Source of the DNA: Sinorhizobium fredii NGR234
Lineage (GTDB): Bacteria > Pseudomonadota > Alphaproteobacteria > Rhizobiales > Rhizobiaceae
Reading direction: 5' to 3'
Length of the DNA: 64,000 nt
Assembly: GCF_000018545.1 (NCBI RefSeq)
Contig: NC_012587.1
Location: 1,612,001 to 1,676,000 of the forward strand
Below the pieces are notes generated by a model, which was not told where the DNA came from, did not search any database, and saw nothing but the letters and a program-made list of their open reading frames with translations. This document shows positions 43,064 through 52,797 of the stretch, piece after piece (the first letter of the stretch is position 1; each line of letters starts with the position of its first letter). Made by a program: the position numbers and the translations under genes.

Positions 43064-44614
43064 TTACGCTTCCGGCGCGATGTAGCGCGGGAAGACCGGC
43101 TTCGGCGCCTCGAGCGGCGTGCCTGACACAAGGCGGCCAGACTTGCCGAGATGGACGAAATCGCGTTTTTCCGCAGGAACCGCCACCAGATCCAGGAGCT
43201 TGCCCGCCGAATCCGGCATGAACGGCTGCAGAAGAATGGCGATCTGGCGCACGACCTCTGCCGTCACGTAGAGCACGGTCGCCATGCGTTCCGGATCGGT
43301 CTTCTTCAGCGCCCAGGGTTCCTGGCCGGCGAAATAGCGGTCCGTCTCCGAGACCACTGCGATAATGGCGGCGAGCGCACGGTGGATGAGCTGCCTGCCC
43401 ATTTCCTCGCGCGTCGTCTCGATGAGCGCATCGGCGGCGGCGAGCATCGCTTCGTCCTCCTCCGTCAGCGGTCCGCAGGCAGGAATCTGGCCGTCGCAGT
43501 TCTTGACGATCATCGACAGCGAGCGGCTGGCGAGATTGCCGATGCCGTTGGCGAGGTCGGAGTTGATACGCGTCGCGATCCCCTCCTCGCTGTAGCTGCC
43601 GTCCTGACCGAAGGAGACCTCCCGCAGGAAGAAATAGCGGATCTGATCGAGGCCGAAATGCTCGACGAGGTTGAACGGGTCCACCACGTTGCCGAGCGAT
43701 TTCGACATCTTCTCGCCCTTGTTGAGCAGGAAGCCGTGCGCGAAGACGCGCTTTGGCAGCGGCAGGCCGGCCGACATCAGGAAGGCCGGCCAGTAGACGG
43801 CATGGAAGCGGATGATGTCCTTGCCGATGACGTGGATGTTTGCCGGCCAGAACTTGGCCCGCGGCCCCGATGGATCGGTCAGATAGCCGGTCGCGGTCAG
43901 GTAATTCGTCAGCGCATCCACCCAGACATACATCACATGGGCCGGATCGTTCGGAACCCGGATGCCCCAGTCGAACGTCGTGCGCGAGACCGACAGATCC
44001 TTCAGACCGGACTTGACGAAGGAGATGACCTCGTTGCGCCGCTCGGACGGACCGATGAAATCCGGGTTGTCCTCGTAGTGCTTCAGGAGCTTGTCCTGAT
44101 AGGCCGACAGGCGGAAGAAGTAGCTCTCCTCCTCCACCCACTCGACCGGCGTTCCCTGGGGCCCGTAGCGCACGCCGTCGTCGCGCAGTTCCGTCTCGTT
44201 TTCCTGGTAGTAGGCCTCGTCGCGGACGGAGTACCAGCCGGCATAGGAATCCTTGTAAAGATCGCCTGCCTCGCCCATGCGGATCCAGATCGCCTGCGAT
44301 GCCTCGTGGTGGCGCTTCTCCGTCGTGCGGATGAAGTCGTCGTTCGATGCGTTGAGCACCTCAGCCATCTTTTCGAACTCGGCCGAGTTGCGGTCGGCAA
44401 GCTCCTGCGGCGAGACGCCTTCCTTCCGCGCCGTCTGCTGCATCTTCTGGCCGTGTTCGTCCGTTCCGGTCAGGAAGAAGACCTCGCGGCCGTCCAGCCT
44501 CTGGTAGCGCGCCATGGCGTCCGTCGCGATCAACTCATAGGCATGGCCGATATGCGGCTTGCCGTTGGGGTAAGAAATCGCAGTGGTGATGTAGAACGGC
44601 GACGTGTCTCTCAT
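43064..44614 (-). CDS. metG: Methionyl-tRNA synthetase
   Basis: The ATG at 44614 gives 516 residues. A TTG 12 bp upstream sits right after GAGGTAAA and could be used instead. The class-I signatures are HIGHAY (HIGH) and KMSKSLGN (KMSKS). The connective region is of the short type ([17 protein letters not shown]), and the anticodon-binding domain is C-terminal. There is no C-terminal dimerisation domain. It charges tRNA-Met in the cytoplasm and heads the metG-tatD-MBL operon. Confidence 0.96.
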   Translation of the reverse strand: MRDTSPFYITTAISYPNGKPHIGHAYELIATDAMARYQRLDGREVFFLTGTDEHGQKMQQTARKEGVSPQELADRNSAEFEKMAEVLNASNDDFIRTTEKRHHEASQAIWIRMGEAGDLYKDSYAGWYSVRDEAYYQENETELRDDGVRYGPQGTPVEWVEEESYFFRLSAYQDKLLKHYEDNPDFIGPSERRNEVISFVKSGLKDLSVSRTTFDWGIRVPNDPAHVMYVWVDALTNYLTATGYLTDPSGPRAKFWPANIHVIGKDIIRFHAVYWPAFLMSAGLPLPKRVFAHGFLLNKGEKMSKSLGNVVDPFNLVEHFGLDQIRYFFLREVSFGQDGSYSEEGIATRINSDLANGIGNLASRSLSMIVKNCDGQIPACGPLTEEDEAMLAAADALIETTREEMGRQLIHRALAAIIAVVSETDRYFAGQEPWALKKTDPERMATVLYVTAEVVRQIAILLQPFMPDSAGKLLDLVAVPAEKRDFVHLGKSGRLVSGTPLEAPKPVFPRYIAPEA

Positions 44615-44790
44615 GGCGGGCTTCAATTTACCTCGGATCGGATACTACGGCTGCTCTTACCGCATCGCCTTTAGGTAGGGAACCGCTGCGCCCAGAAAAA
44701 GCCGGAGCTCGCCAACGCCGCCTTTCCCGAGAAGACCGTTGACATCCGCGCCGAGCTGGAACAAAACAAAAACACGAAGAGGGGAAATCC

Positions 44791-45096
44791 GTGTTGAACG
44801 ATCTGAACGACAGATTCGAGAAGGCATCGGCTGCCTACGCGGTCGAACACTCCATCGTGCGTGATCCGGATTGGTACATTCTGAAGCTGCAGGAAGAACT
44901 GGGCGAACTCACCCAAGCATGGAACAAGGCGAGCGGCCGGGGCCGAAAACACGGTGCGCCGATCGAGGACCTGCGACGGTCGCTGGCGGATGAGACCGCC
45001 GATCTTCTCGGCCATGTCCTGCTATTCGCCCACAACAACGACATCGATCTTGCCGCGGCGATCGAGCGGAAGTGGAAATTCAGACCCGCCCTATAG
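44791..45096 (+). CDS. MazG-like nucleotide pyrophosphohydrolase
   Basis: The GTG start at 44791 follows AGGGG by 7 bp; the protein has 101 residues. An all-alpha MazG/HisE-type pattern is visible: LQEELGELTQAWNK (E-E-x-x-E) and, after a loop, DETADLLGHVLLFAHNNDIDL (E-x-x-D). These acidic residues bind Mg2+ and hydrolyse NTPs to NMP and PPi, a house-cleaning role. It overlaps the convergent holB by 6 bp at the stop codons. Confidence 0.8.
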   Translation: MLNDLNDRFEKASAAYAVEHSIVRDPDWYILKLQEELGELTQAWNKASGRGRKHGAPIEDLRRSLADETADLLGHVLLFAHNNDIDLAAAIERKWKFRPAL

Positions 45097-46122
45097 GGCG
45101 TCCTTCAGGTCGTCGAGCAGTGACAGGATCGTCTGCTTGCGATCGAGATTGTACGCCTCGCTCAAGGTCAGGCGCTCGGTAAGGCTGCCGGAGAGCGTGG
45201 CGAACCGCTCGGCCCGGCCAATGTCGCCGGCAATGGCCGCCTCGCGCGCCAGGCGCATCACGCGTCCCATGAAGAGCGACGAGAAGAAATCGTAGATCGT
45301 TTCGCTGTCCTTCGCCGAAAGGATATCGGCGAGCTTGTGCACCTGCTTGCGAACGGCCGGCCCCTGCCCTGCAAGGACATCCTCGAAGGCGGCAGCGATA
45401 TCGAGGCCGCCATAGTTGATCAGCTTCAGCGCCTCCGAGACGCTGCCGCTCGCCGCCGCGATAATTCCCTCGGCGTTTGGACCGGTCAGGTCGAAACCGA
45501 GATGGGCGAGCGCCAGGCGCATGGGCTCCGGCTCGAGCGGCTTCAGCCGCAGCGGCAGGCAGCGCGAACGGATCGTCGGCAGCAGTTTTCCCGGCGCGTG
45601 CGTCAGCACGAGGAACAGCGAGCGGCGCGGCGGCTCCTCGAGTATCTTCAGAATAGCGTTGGCCGCATTCCGGTTGAGGTCGTCGGCCGGATCGATGATG
45701 ACGATGCGCCAGTTCCCCGTCCCCGACGTCTGCCCGAAAAACTTTCCGGCGCGCCGCACCTCGTCCACGGTGATCGCCCCCTTCGCCCTGCCGGTCTTCT
45801 CGTCGACGGGGCGCGCGAGGTGCAGCAGGTTGTGTGACGCACCGGAGGCAAGCTGGCGCGTCACGAGCGACGCCGGATCGGGGTCGCCGAGGTGCTCCGG
45901 CGCCTCTGCCGGCTCAGGATGGCTGAGCACATGATTGGCGAAGCGAAAGGCGAGCGTCGCCTTGCCGATGCCTTCCGGCCCTTCGATGAGGATCGCGTGG
46001 TGGCCCTTGCCAGACCTGTAGCTCTGGGCAAGGAAGGCTTCGGCTTCACGATGGCCGAAGAGCTTGCTGTTTTCCACGGGAGCGACCGCCCCCTCCAGAA
46101 CGCCCGGACGTTCCATCGTCAT
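45091..46122 (-). CDS. holB: DNA polymerase III subunit delta'
   Basis: The start at 46122 overlaps the tmk stop (ATGA) and gives 343 residues. The clamp-loader ATPase fold is recognisable: [22 protein letters not shown] (P-loop), [29 protein letters not shown] and [14 protein letters not shown], then [11 protein letters not shown]. It is part of the clamp loader that places the beta clamp on DNA. The operon tmk-holB is widespread. Confidence 0.93.
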   Translation of the reverse strand: MTMERPGVLEGAVAPVENSKLFGHREAEAFLAQSYRSGKGHHAILIEGPEGIGKATLAFRFANHVLSHPEPAEAPEHLGDPDPASLVTRQLASGASHNLLHLARPVDEKTGRAKGAITVDEVRRAGKFFGQTSGTGNWRIVIIDPADDLNRNAANAILKILEEPPRRSLFLVLTHAPGKLLPTIRSRCLPLRLKPLEPEPMRLALAHLGFDLTGPNAEGIIAAASGSVSEALKLINYGGLDIAAAFEDVLAGQGPAVRKQVHKLADILSAKDSETIYDFFSSLFMGRVMRLAREAAIAGDIGRAERFATLSGSLTERLTLSEAYNLDRKQTILSLLDDLKDAL

Positions 46123-46823
46123 GACGCCGCTTCCACCCTGGACGATTGCGGTTCGCCATCGCCCGGCAGCAGCGCCTCCACGAGCCTCAGCACCTCTGCC
46201 GCGATCACCTCCGGCGGAAGGGTCGCGTCGACGACGCGGCAACGCTCGGGATCGGCTTCGGCAATATCGAGGAAGGCTTCTCGGCGCTTCTCGTGCGTCT
46301 CCAGCTGTTCCTTCTCGAAGCGGTCGGGATCCACGTTGAGGGAACGTCGCCGGGCCCGTTCCAGTCCGGCCTCTGCAGGCAGATCGAAGATGATCGTCCG
46401 ATCGGGAACGACGCCGTTGACGGCGACGCGCTCCAGGGTTTCGACGAAGCCGGGTTCAAGATTGCCGGTGACGCCCTGGTAGACGCGGGAGGAATCCATG
46501 AAGCGATCGCAGAGCACGATCCTCCCCTGCTGCAAAGCGGGACGGATGACTTCCTCGACATGGTCGCTGCGCGCCGCCGCGAAGAGAATCGCCTCCATGC
46601 GAACACCGAAGGATTCCGCCGCACCCGACAGCAAGACATGGCGCACCGCCTCCGCCCCGAGCGAGCCGCCAGGCTCACGGGTGGTCAGCACGTCATAGCC
46701 TCGGCCGCTGAGCGAATCGGCAAGAAGGCGCATCTGGGTCGACTTTCCCGCCCCTTCCCCACCCTCGAATGTTACGAACAAACCCTTTGTCGGCGACACA
46801 AGTTCTTCCAGATCGGCGTGCAT
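46119..46823 (-). CDS. tmk: Thymidylate kinase
   Basis: The start at 46823 gives 234 residues, a little longer than usual because of an N-terminal [14 protein letters not shown] extension. P-loop [30 protein letters not shown] and the [12 protein letters not shown] block (DRY/H-type) are present. The LID arginines follow in [12 protein letters not shown]. It phosphorylates dTMP for DNA synthesis. It lies between the PBP5-like gene and holB, probably transcribed with both. The ribosome site is weak. Confidence 0.93.
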   Translation of the reverse strand: MHADLEELVSPTKGLFVTFEGGEGAGKSTQMRLLADSLSGRGYDVLTTREPGGSLGAEAVRHVLLSGAAESFGVRMEAILFAAARSDHVEEVIRPALQQGRIVLCDRFMDSSRVYQGVTGNLEPGFVETLERVAVNGVVPDRTIIFDLPAEAGLERARRRSLNVDPDRFEKEQLETHEKRREAFLDIAEADPERCRVVDATLPPEVIAAEVLRLVEALLPGDGEPQSSRVEAAS

Positions 46824-46879
46824 ATTGTTTCTGTTTAGCCGATTGATCTGGCGGAAGGAACCGCCAAGCGGCGCATTTG

Positions 46880-48034
46880 TCACAGCCAGAAGAACAGAAG
46901 TTCCTGCAGGGCATCGAGGGCGCGGCTGCTGAGCGTCCCGGAGCCGACTGCCTCGGCCGTCTTGACCGGAACTTCCCTCAAAAGCTTGTCGCCGTTCCAG
47001 AGCTTGACGACGCCCACTAGCTGACCGGCCGCCACTGGCGCCGTCAGCGGCCATTTATAGACGATCCTGGCCGTCAGCCGTTCCGGATTGTTGACCGGAA
47101 GCAACACATCGACGGGGCCGCCCGCGACGAGCGCGACATGCGACGCCGCGCCGCCATAGATGCTCGCTTCGCCGATCGTTTCGCCGTTGGCGAAGATTCG
47201 CCTCTTCTCGAAGTTCGTCATTGCCCAGTCGAGCACGCGGCGGCTTTCCTCCGTCCTCTCCTTGTCGGTTTCGAGGCCGCCCATCGCCAGATAGACCCGG
47301 CGGTCGCCGCGCTGCATCGAGGCGGCCAGCGAGAAGCCAAAGCCCTCGGCAAACCCCGTCGCCAATCCGTCAACGCCGACATTGGCGGCAATCAGCGGGT
47401 TCTTGTTGCGCTGCAGGATCTTGTTCCACTCGAACTCCGGCTGTGCGTAGAGGCGATAGAAATTCGCATGCGCCTCGCGCAGATGCCGCGACAACGTGAC
47501 GAGTTCACGCATGGTGACCCTGTTTCCCGGGTCCGGGAGCCCCGTCGCGTTCTTGAAGGTCGCAACCGGCATGCCAAGGTCGCGCGCGCGTGCGTTCATG
47601 CGTTGCGCGAAGGCCGCCTCGCTGCCGGCCATGCCTTCGGCGAGGATGATGCAGGCGTCGTTTGCCAACTGGACGGTTGCGCCCTGAATGAGGTCGGCCA
47701 CGCGAACCTGCGACTTGATCGCGGCGAACATCGTGGACGTCCCCGAGGGCGCCCCGCCCGTTCGCCAGGCATGTTCGGAAACCGGGAAAACCGCCTCCTG
47801 CGTCAGCTCACCTTTCTCCAGCGCCTCGAAGACCACCTCCATCGCCATCAGCTTGGCAAGCGAGGCCGGCGGCACGGGCTCGTCTTCGCCGCGCGCGAAG
47901 AGCACGGTCCCGGTTTCCGCATCGATGAGATAGATTTGCTTCGCCTTCGTATCGAAGGCTGGCGTTTGCGCCGCCGCCTCGCCCTGAACGATCGCCGCCA
48001 GGATGCCCACGATCGCGAACCACTTCATGCGCAT
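46880..48034 (-). CDS. PBP5-like serine carboxypeptidase family protein with degenerate motifs
   Basis: The 384-residue protein has a signal peptide ([17 protein letters not shown]) and the peptidase S11 fold. The SxxK tetrad is present as PASLAKLM. The second motif, SxN in PBP5 (QSGNDACIALA), reads [11 protein letters not shown] here, and the third, KTG, reads [11 protein letters not shown]. Two of the three active-site motifs therefore lack their key residues (Ser to Leu, Lys to Ala). A C-terminal PBP5-like beta domain follows. It is likely a non-catalytic peptidoglycan-binding paralogue or an enzyme with altered chemistry. A GGAG site lies 6 bp before the start. Confidence 0.88.
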   Translation of the reverse strand: MRMKWFAIVGILAAIVQGEAAAQTPAFDTKAKQIYLIDAETGTVLFARGEDEPVPPASLAKLMAMEVVFEALEKGELTQEAVFPVSEHAWRTGGAPSGTSTMFAAIKSQVRVADLIQGATVQLANDACIILAEGMAGSEAAFAQRMNARARDLGMPVATFKNATGLPDPGNRVTMRELVTLSRHLREAHANFYRLYAQPEFEWNKILQRNKNPLIAANVGVDGLATGFAEGFGFSLAASMQRGDRRVYLAMGGLETDKERTEESRRVLDWAMTNFEKRRIFANGETIGEASIYGGAASHVALVAGGPVDVLLPVNNPERLTARIVYKWPLTAPVAAGQLVGVVKLWNGDKLLREVPVKTAEAVGSGTLSSRALDALQELLFFWL

Positions 48035-48100
48035 GAGAAACTCCGGTTTCTACACGGGCATAGCAGTGCAGACACCCCCGTTCAACCGGCGTCGATAGGA

Positions 48101-49132
48101 TCAGATGGCGCCTTCATGCCGCTTTGCATAGGCAAGGATCGATTCCGGCGTCAGCGGATTGGAATCGACCATGATCGCTTCGAAGGGCGACTCCTTGTCG
48201 CTGACCCGCACTTCGACATAGGCGGCAGCATAAGCCATGCTGCCGTCCGGCAGCGGGATCAATTCGGGCCTCTCGGTCGGGATCGGCCCGATCTCCGGCA
48301 GCAGCACGAATTCGGTCATGGCGCGCGGCGTCGGCAAGGCTTGCGCCGGCGCGGCAAGCGCATTCACCGGGACGCCTGTATCAAGCCTCGACTTGGCCGG
48401 AACAGTGACAGTGCCGAGGTCTTGAACCTGATTGCGCAGCGGCTCGTTCGAGGCGACCATGACACCCGTCGCGATTTGTCCTTCCGGCCTTACACCGGGG
48501 CTCCGATCGCCTTTGGTGACGTAGGACGCCATGAGATAGGGCATGTCATTGCCCTCGAGCGGGGCGCGGCCGACATATTGCACGCGAACCTTGGCGCTTC
48601 CCTTGCGCTTCATGTCCAGCATGTCCGCTGTCTTCGAGGATACATCGATGATCCGGCCATATTCATAGGGACCGCGATCGTTGACGCGCACGATGACCGA
48701 CGTTCCGTTCTCCATGTTTGTGACGCGGGCATAGCTCGGCAGCGGGAAAGTCGGGTGCGCGGCCGAGAGGTGATACTTGTCGTAAACTTCGCCGTTCGCC
48801 GTCAGACGGCCATGGAAGGCCGACCCGTACCAGGAGGCCATTCCGGACTTGTTGTAGCCGAAATCCTCTTTCGGCTGATACCATTTGCCCTTGACCTGAT
48901 AGGCCTTGCCCACCTGGTAACGGCCACCACCCTTTGGAATGTTGCGTCCTGTGGCGACCCGGGGGCTGGCTTTGACGCCATAGACGGATTCGGCGAAGTA
49001 TTCCTTGCTTCGCGATTTGCTCGTCTTGACACTGGAAGCCGATCCGCAGGCGGCAAGCGCCGCGCACAGTAATGGAACGGCAGCGAGCCGTATTCCCCCC
49101 GCAAGGTATGCCGCTTTTCTATCGGATGTCAT
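48101..49132 (-). CDS. rlpA: RlpA-type septal lytic transglycosylase lipoprotein
   Basis: The ATG at 49132 gives 343 residues (a GTG 9 bp upstream is possible). The lipoprotein signal ends LLCAALAAC. The double-psi beta-barrel domain has GMASWYGSAFHGRLTANGEVYD (catalytic-type Asp), SAAHPTFPLPSYARVTN and VNDRGPY. No SPOR domain is obvious at the C-terminus, unlike P. aeruginosa RlpA. It cleaves denuded glycan strands at the outer membrane/septum. It lies just upstream of the PBP5-like gene on the same strand. Confidence 0.9.
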   Translation of the reverse strand: MTSDRKAAYLAGGIRLAAVPLLCAALAACGSASSVKTSKSRSKEYFAESVYGVKASPRVATGRNIPKGGGRYQVGKAYQVKGKWYQPKEDFGYNKSGMASWYGSAFHGRLTANGEVYDKYHLSAAHPTFPLPSYARVTNMENGTSVIVRVNDRGPYEYGRIIDVSSKTADMLDMKRKGSAKVRVQYVGRAPLEGNDMPYLMASYVTKGDRSPGVRPEGQIATGVMVASNEPLRNQVQDLGTVTVPAKSRLDTGVPVNALAAPAQALPTPRAMTEFVLLPEIGPIPTERPELIPLPDGSMAYAAAYVEVRVSDKESPFEAIMVDSNPLTPESILAYAKRHEGAI

Positions 49133-49228
49133 TTGTCCCACAAGATTATTCGCAGTGCCGCACTCGAAATGACCGCTCTAGCCCCCGCGGACATTTCGGC
49201 GTTCCGAAACGGAACAATCAAAGTAATC

Positions 49229-49396
49229 ATGACAACAACAAGGCGAAATTGCGAATTGGATGGCGAAGGCGGGCTGGAAATCTCGCGCTATGGTTTAAGA
49301 AGGGTAAATATCGATCAGAGAAAAGCCGTGTCCGAATTGATTCTCGAACTCGATCGATATGCGCCTCGCACTCACGAGAAGAACACTTATCGCTAA
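49229..49396 (+). CDS. Possible 55-residue protein
   Basis: The frame from ATG 49229 reads MTTTRRNCELDGEGGLEISRYGLRRVNIDQRKAVSELILELDRY and ends HEKNTYR. The charged composition and one clear amphipathic helix look protein-like, but no good ribosome site precedes it and I recognise no family. It lies 20 bp before a secreted-protein gene and could form a leader cistron. Low confidence. Confidence 0.3.
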   Translation: MTTTRRNCELDGEGGLEISRYGLRRVNIDQRKAVSELILELDRYAPRTHEKNTYR

Positions 49397-49416
49397 CAAA
49401 CGACGGATTTTGAGAG

Positions 49417-49758
49417 ATGAAATTTCCTTTGAAAACGGTCTTGATTCTTGCCCTGCCTGCGCTGGCTTTATCAGACGCGGCTCGGGCGGAAACGATTGAG
49501 CTGTCGAAGATCGATCGCAAGACTGAGCTCCACATTCAGCGCGGCAACACGAAGCAGAGCGTTCAGTGTTTCGCTTACATACTGAAGGACTTCCAGGACC
49601 GAAAAATCCGCAAGTCAGACATCTACGTTACATTCGACGATCCGAACATCGACGGCATTGGCGTCGGCATAGCCGAGACGGACGAGAACTACACTTGCGA
49701 AGCCGGCGAACTCCGCGCCTGGGAAGCGGGCGAGTACCGGGCCGTGAAGAGATTCTAG
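49417..49758 (+). CDS. Small secreted hypothetical protein
   Basis: The 113-residue protein has a clear signal peptide (VLILALPALALSDAARA) and a mature part with two cysteines (QCFAYILKDF, YTCEAGELRAW) that may form a disulfide. GC content is lower than in the neighbouring genes, which hints at recent acquisition or weak constraint. No family is recognised; predicted periplasmic. The gene lies between rlpA and tRNA-Ser. Confidence 0.6.
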   Translation: MKFPLKTVLILALPALALSDAARAETIELSKIDRKTELHIQRGNTKQSVQCFAYILKDFQDRKIRKSDIYVTFDDPNIDGIGVGIAETDENYTCEAGELRAWEAGEYRAVKRF

Positions 49759-49972
49759 TACGAGATCGTTATGTCGTCGCTCCGAACTCGCGGCGATCAC
49801 CGGACCGGCGAGCCATGCCGTGCCCGGGAGGCAGGCCAATGCCGCCGGCAGGTTGACGCCGCCATCAGGCAGGCTATAAAACCTTCCAAGTGACGAATTG
49901 GTAGCAATCCGGTAGCAAAGGCGAAAACCACCGCTCTGCCACAACACGGATACCTTGTAAATTCAGTCGCTT

Positions 49973-50062
49973 GGAGGAGTGTCCGAGTGGTTTAAGGAAC
50001 CGGTCTTGAAAACCGGCGTGCGTGAAAGCGTACCGTGGGTTCGAATCCCACCTCCTCCGCCA
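49973..50062 (+). tRNA. tRNA-Ser (anticodon TGA)
   Basis: The 90-nt gene has acceptor GGAGGAG pairing with CTCCTCC, discriminator G and an encoded CCA (50060-50062). The anticodon TGA is at 50007-50009 in the loop CTTGAAA, closed by a CCGG-type stem. A long variable arm (GTGCGTGAAAGCGTAC) and T-arm GGGTTCGAATCCC confirm a class-II serine tRNA. Its 3' end is a common integration site type, and a pseudogene follows. Confidence 0.97.
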
Positions 50063-50158
50063 AAAGCGAAAAGTGTTACCCATGTCTCCGGTACAAAACG
50101 TCACCTATCTCTCGGGCCGGGCAGCGGGATTGTCGTTGATGTCGCTCCCTTCAAGCCC

Positions 50159-50436
50159 ATGTCCTAATTTGTTGCACATCGACACAAGTATTCAAACGGC
50201 GGGCTCCATCGGCCGCGAGATGTCGCCGCCCATGCGGAGAGCGCGGACGTGTCCGGATTCGACCAGATCGCTATCGACAATGTTTGCGAGAGCAAGACGG
50301 CTTTGGATGAGTTTCTGACCGCCGACATCCTCGTCCTCGGTGTTCCCTTCTACAATTCGGTGCCAAGTTCGCTCAAGGCCATCATTTCCGCTCTCCTAGT
50401 GATGAGCAATCGTTTCGCGCCGGAGAAATATGGTCG
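50159..50436 (+). pseudogene. Remnant of an FMN-dependent azoreductase gene
   Basis: Pieces of an AzoR-like protein appear in different frames. LLHIDTSIQTAGSIGREM (from 50169) is in one frame. AAHAESADVSGFDQIAIDN continues in another after a 1-nt loss near 50223, followed by ADILVLGVPFYNSVPSSLKAII. An extra base also separates the ATG at 50159 from PNLLHID. The homology stops near 50436, so the C-terminal half is gone. It is a broken oxidoreductase gene just behind tRNA-Ser. Confidence 0.75.
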
Positions 50437-50722
50437 CTGGAACAGCAACACTAGACGACATTTTGGCGACCCGGAGCTGCGGATCGCGCGACGCTGGCGC
50501 GTGCGGCGCATTCCGGAAGGCGAGCAACGTCGAGTGAGAGCGAGAGTTGGCGCGCGATGGCCGCCTAACATTGTCAGGCGGCCTCTGCGCGAAAGAGATG
50601 CCGCAATAGACTGCAACGCGTTGGAATCGTCGCGTGCTTGTCAGGTTGAGGAAAGCGGCAGCATCTCGAATGCGCTTCCCGCGCGCCTATTTAGTCGAAG
50701 CGGATCCAGAGCCCGCCGCAAC
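50437..50722. other. Degenerate region without an intact gene
   Basis: Nothing coding is supported. An 8-bp stem, GGCCGCCT/AGGCGGCC with a 9-nt loop, lies at 50559-50583. The region lies between two pseudogenes (azoR remnant and the molybdoenzyme) and is probably decaying sequence. Confidence 0.4.
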
Positions 50723-51479
50723 TTATATCCCGGCATACCATTCATAACCGCGGTCTTCCCAGAACCCGCCACTACCGCCATAAAGTTGGCCGAGGTCGGC
50801 GACCGCTTCGATGCGGGTCAGATATTTCGCCTGCTTGTAACCGAGCTGCCGCTCGACCCTGAGTCTCAGCGGGGCACCATGCGCCACTTCCAGGTCGCGG
50901 TCGTTCATCGCGTAGGCGAGGATCGTCTGCGGATGGAAGGCATCAACCAGATCGATACTCTCGTAGTACCAGCCGCTGCCGTCCAAGGTCTTTTCGTATT
51001 CGTCGGCGCAATGGAAGACGATGTAGCGCGCCTCGGGCTTCAGTCCGACCGATTGCAGCAAGGCGCCGAGCGGCAAGCCCGTCCATTTGCCGATCGCGCT
51101 CCAGCCTTCGACGCAGTCATGCCTGGTGATCTGCGTGCGCGATGACATCGCCTTCAACTGCGCGAGCGAGAACTGCGCCGACCTCCAGTCTCCAGGTCGA
51201 GAACTGCCGGCTCATCCAGTCGAGATATCGCGGATTGTCCGGCATGCTGGTGCCGTTCGAGCGAAAGACCGGCGAGAGATCCGCTTCGCCGAATTCACGG
51301 GCCAGCGCGTCATCGCCGAGCAGGAAGCGCTGCGCCGTCATGGTGAGACCCTCGGCGATCTTCAAAATCGATCTCGTCCGGTCGCTTTCGACCAATGCGT
51401 CGCAGCCGCTCAAGCCCAGCGCGGAAGCGGTCAGGGTCGAACCGATCAGGAAGCGGCGGCGGGTCATGAGGCGGCTCAT
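50723..51479 (-). pseudogene. YedY/sulfite-oxidase-like molybdoenzyme, frameshifted
   Basis: The first part (51479 down to ~51175) encodes a twin-arginine signal (TRRRFLIGSTLTASALGLSGC) and the start of the enzyme up to STWRLEVG. The second part, in another frame, runs from about 51170 (SAQFSLAQLKAMSSRTQITRHDCVEGWSAIGKWTG, with the molybdenum-binding Cys) to GFWEDRGYEWYAGI at 50723. A few residues normally between these blocks are missing, so a short deletion whose length is not a multiple of three is the likely cause. The start overlaps the cytochrome b stop. A sequencing error is possible but less likely. Confidence 0.8.
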
Positions 51480-52318
51480 TGTCTGTCTCCCTGTTCGATG
51501 GCGTAGTAGCCGGTGATCATCGAACGCAGATTGTTGAAGACACCCGACAGGATCACCATGGCGACATGCACCACGACGAAGGCGACGAGCGAGAAGGCAG
51601 TCAGGAAATGGAGAGTGCGCGCCGATTGCCGTCCGCCGAAGACATCGAGCAGCCAGGGCGCCACGGCATTGAAGCCCGGCGACATGGTGAGCCCCGTCGC
51701 GATCATCAACGGCAGCAGCAGGAAGATCACCACGAGATAGGTCAGCTTCTGCAGCGTGTTGTAATGCCGTGCCTCCGGTCCCTTCGGAAAGCGCAGCCGC
51801 GCATGGTTGACGGCTTCATGGGCCAGATGAGCGAGCGTCAATTCATTGGCGGTCGGAGCGAAATCCCGGCGGAAATGTCGGCTGAGCAGCCCATGGACGA
51901 GATAGACAAGGCCGTTGAGGACGAAGAGCCAGGCAAAAAAGAAGTGCCAATGTCGGCCGGTCGACAGGTCTTGATAGCTTGGAAGGGTGAGCCAGCTTGG
52001 AAAACCCCGCGCCGTCGCCGCGCCGTCGACATTCGAGAGCCCAAGGAAGCCGGTCGTATCGAAGGTGAGTGAACCGATGTGCGTCAGTCCCTTTACCTCG
52101 TTGCCGTCTTCGACCGCCTCCGTGGAGATGAAGGACGGATCGTTGTCGGCGCCATACTGGCCCCAATAGAGCGCCGGATGAGCATTGAATATCTGCAGAC
52201 CACTGAACAGCAGCACGGTGAGGCAAAGCACGTTCATCCAATGCGACAGGCGTACAGCAAGGCTGTGGCGGTAGATGAGCCTGCGGCCGGTTTCCCTACC
52301 GGCATCGATCGTCGCCAT
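51476..52318 (-). CDS. Cytochrome b561-type membrane subunit
   Basis: The 280-residue protein has four or five membrane helices with haem-ligand-type histidines: IYRHSLAVRLSHWMNVLCLTVLLFSGLQIF, GRHWHFFFAWLFVLNGLVYLVHGLLSRHF and LHFLTAFSLVAFVVVHVAMVILSG. It is the membrane electron-transfer partner of the following YedY-like enzyme, to which it is joined by a 4-bp overlap. As that enzyme gene is frameshifted, the cytochrome may now be an orphan. A GGAGAAC site precedes the start. Confidence 0.87.
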   Translation of the reverse strand: MATIDAGRETGRRLIYRHSLAVRLSHWMNVLCLTVLLFSGLQIFNAHPALYWGQYGADNDPSFISTEAVEDGNEVKGLTHIGSLTFDTTGFLGLSNVDGAATARGFPSWLTLPSYQDLSTGRHWHFFFAWLFVLNGLVYLVHGLLSRHFRRDFAPTANELTLAHLAHEAVNHARLRFPKGPEARHYNTLQKLTYLVVIFLLLPLMIATGLTMSPGFNAVAPWLLDVFGGRQSARTLHFLTAFSLVAFVVVHVAMVILSGVFNNLRSMITGYYAIEQGDRQ

Positions 52319-52407
52319 GATTGTTCTCCGGATGAATGGAAGTTTCGCGAGGAGAAGACGCGGCCGCCGCGGATAAAGTTTCAGCGGCCGCGCAGATGCA
52401 AAAGCGC

Positions 52408-52653
52408 TTACTTCATGGCGTCGCAGGCCTTCATCATGTCGGCCTTTTTCATCGCGTCCTTTTCCATGCCGGCCTTGTGCATGCAGTCCGTCTTGGTGCT
52501 CGACTTCATGGCATCCTTCGACATCGCGCTGTTCTGCATATTGTCCGTCTTCATCGCATCGGACTTCATGGCGTCCTCAGCCGACGCTGCACCGGCGAGG
52601 GAAAGGCCGACGACGAACATGCAGGCTGCAAGGCTGGAAAGAAGCTTGGTCAT
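52408..52653 (-). CDS. Secreted MXKDX-repeat protein
   Basis: The 81-residue protein has a signal peptide (LSSLAACMFVVGLSLAGAASA), followed by a mature part made of degenerate five-residue repeats of the MxKDx type (DAMKSDAMKTDNM..SKDAMKSSTKTDCM..MEKDAMKKADMM). This is the pentapeptide MXKDX family, often found beside ECF sigma/NrsF genes. Methionine, aspartate and two cysteines suggest metal or oxidant binding. It is the first gene of the minus-strand unit and has its own ECF-type promoter. AGGAGA lies 6 bp before the ATG. Confidence 0.87.
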   Translation of the reverse strand: MTKLLSSLAACMFVVGLSLAGAASAEDAMKSDAMKTDNMQNSAMSKDAMKSSTKTDCMHKAGMEKDAMKKADMMKACDAMK

Positions 52654-52715
52654 GGAATTCTCCTGGAACGGTATTGTCGTGTCCGCCGGCTGCCTGCCGA
52701 TGGCTCACAGCTACC

Positions 52716-52743
52716 CGTTCGAGAGAGCGTCGACATGCGTTAC
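52716..52743 (-). promoter_or_regulatory. Predicted ECF promoter of the MXKDX-cytochrome-YedY unit
   Basis: On the minus strand GTAACG (52738-52743) and CGAACG (52716-52721) are separated by 16 bp. The same two elements (GTAACC, CGAATG) precede the divergent sigma gene. The boxes are 63-90 bp upstream of the MXKDX start. A shared motif on both sides of the intergenic region indicates control by the encoded ECF factor. Confidence 0.65.
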
Positions 52744-52797
52744 AGCCTCACACGCATGTGATAGATCCGTGATGCCAAACATTTCTTGATCTGCCCT

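Noticed and set aside
42270..44141. 623-codon frame suggesting a TatD fusion protein
   Set aside because: The upstream 360 codons are an alternative frame of metG; TatD has its normal start at 43049.
45337..46838. Plus-strand frames opposite holB and tmk
   Set aside because: They are shadows of the minus-strand genes without domains or ribosome sites.
50249..51145. 298-codon plus-strand frame after tRNA-Ser
   Set aside because: Only its first ~60 codons (azoR remnant) have homology. The rest crosses a gene-free region and runs antisense to the YedY-like gene.
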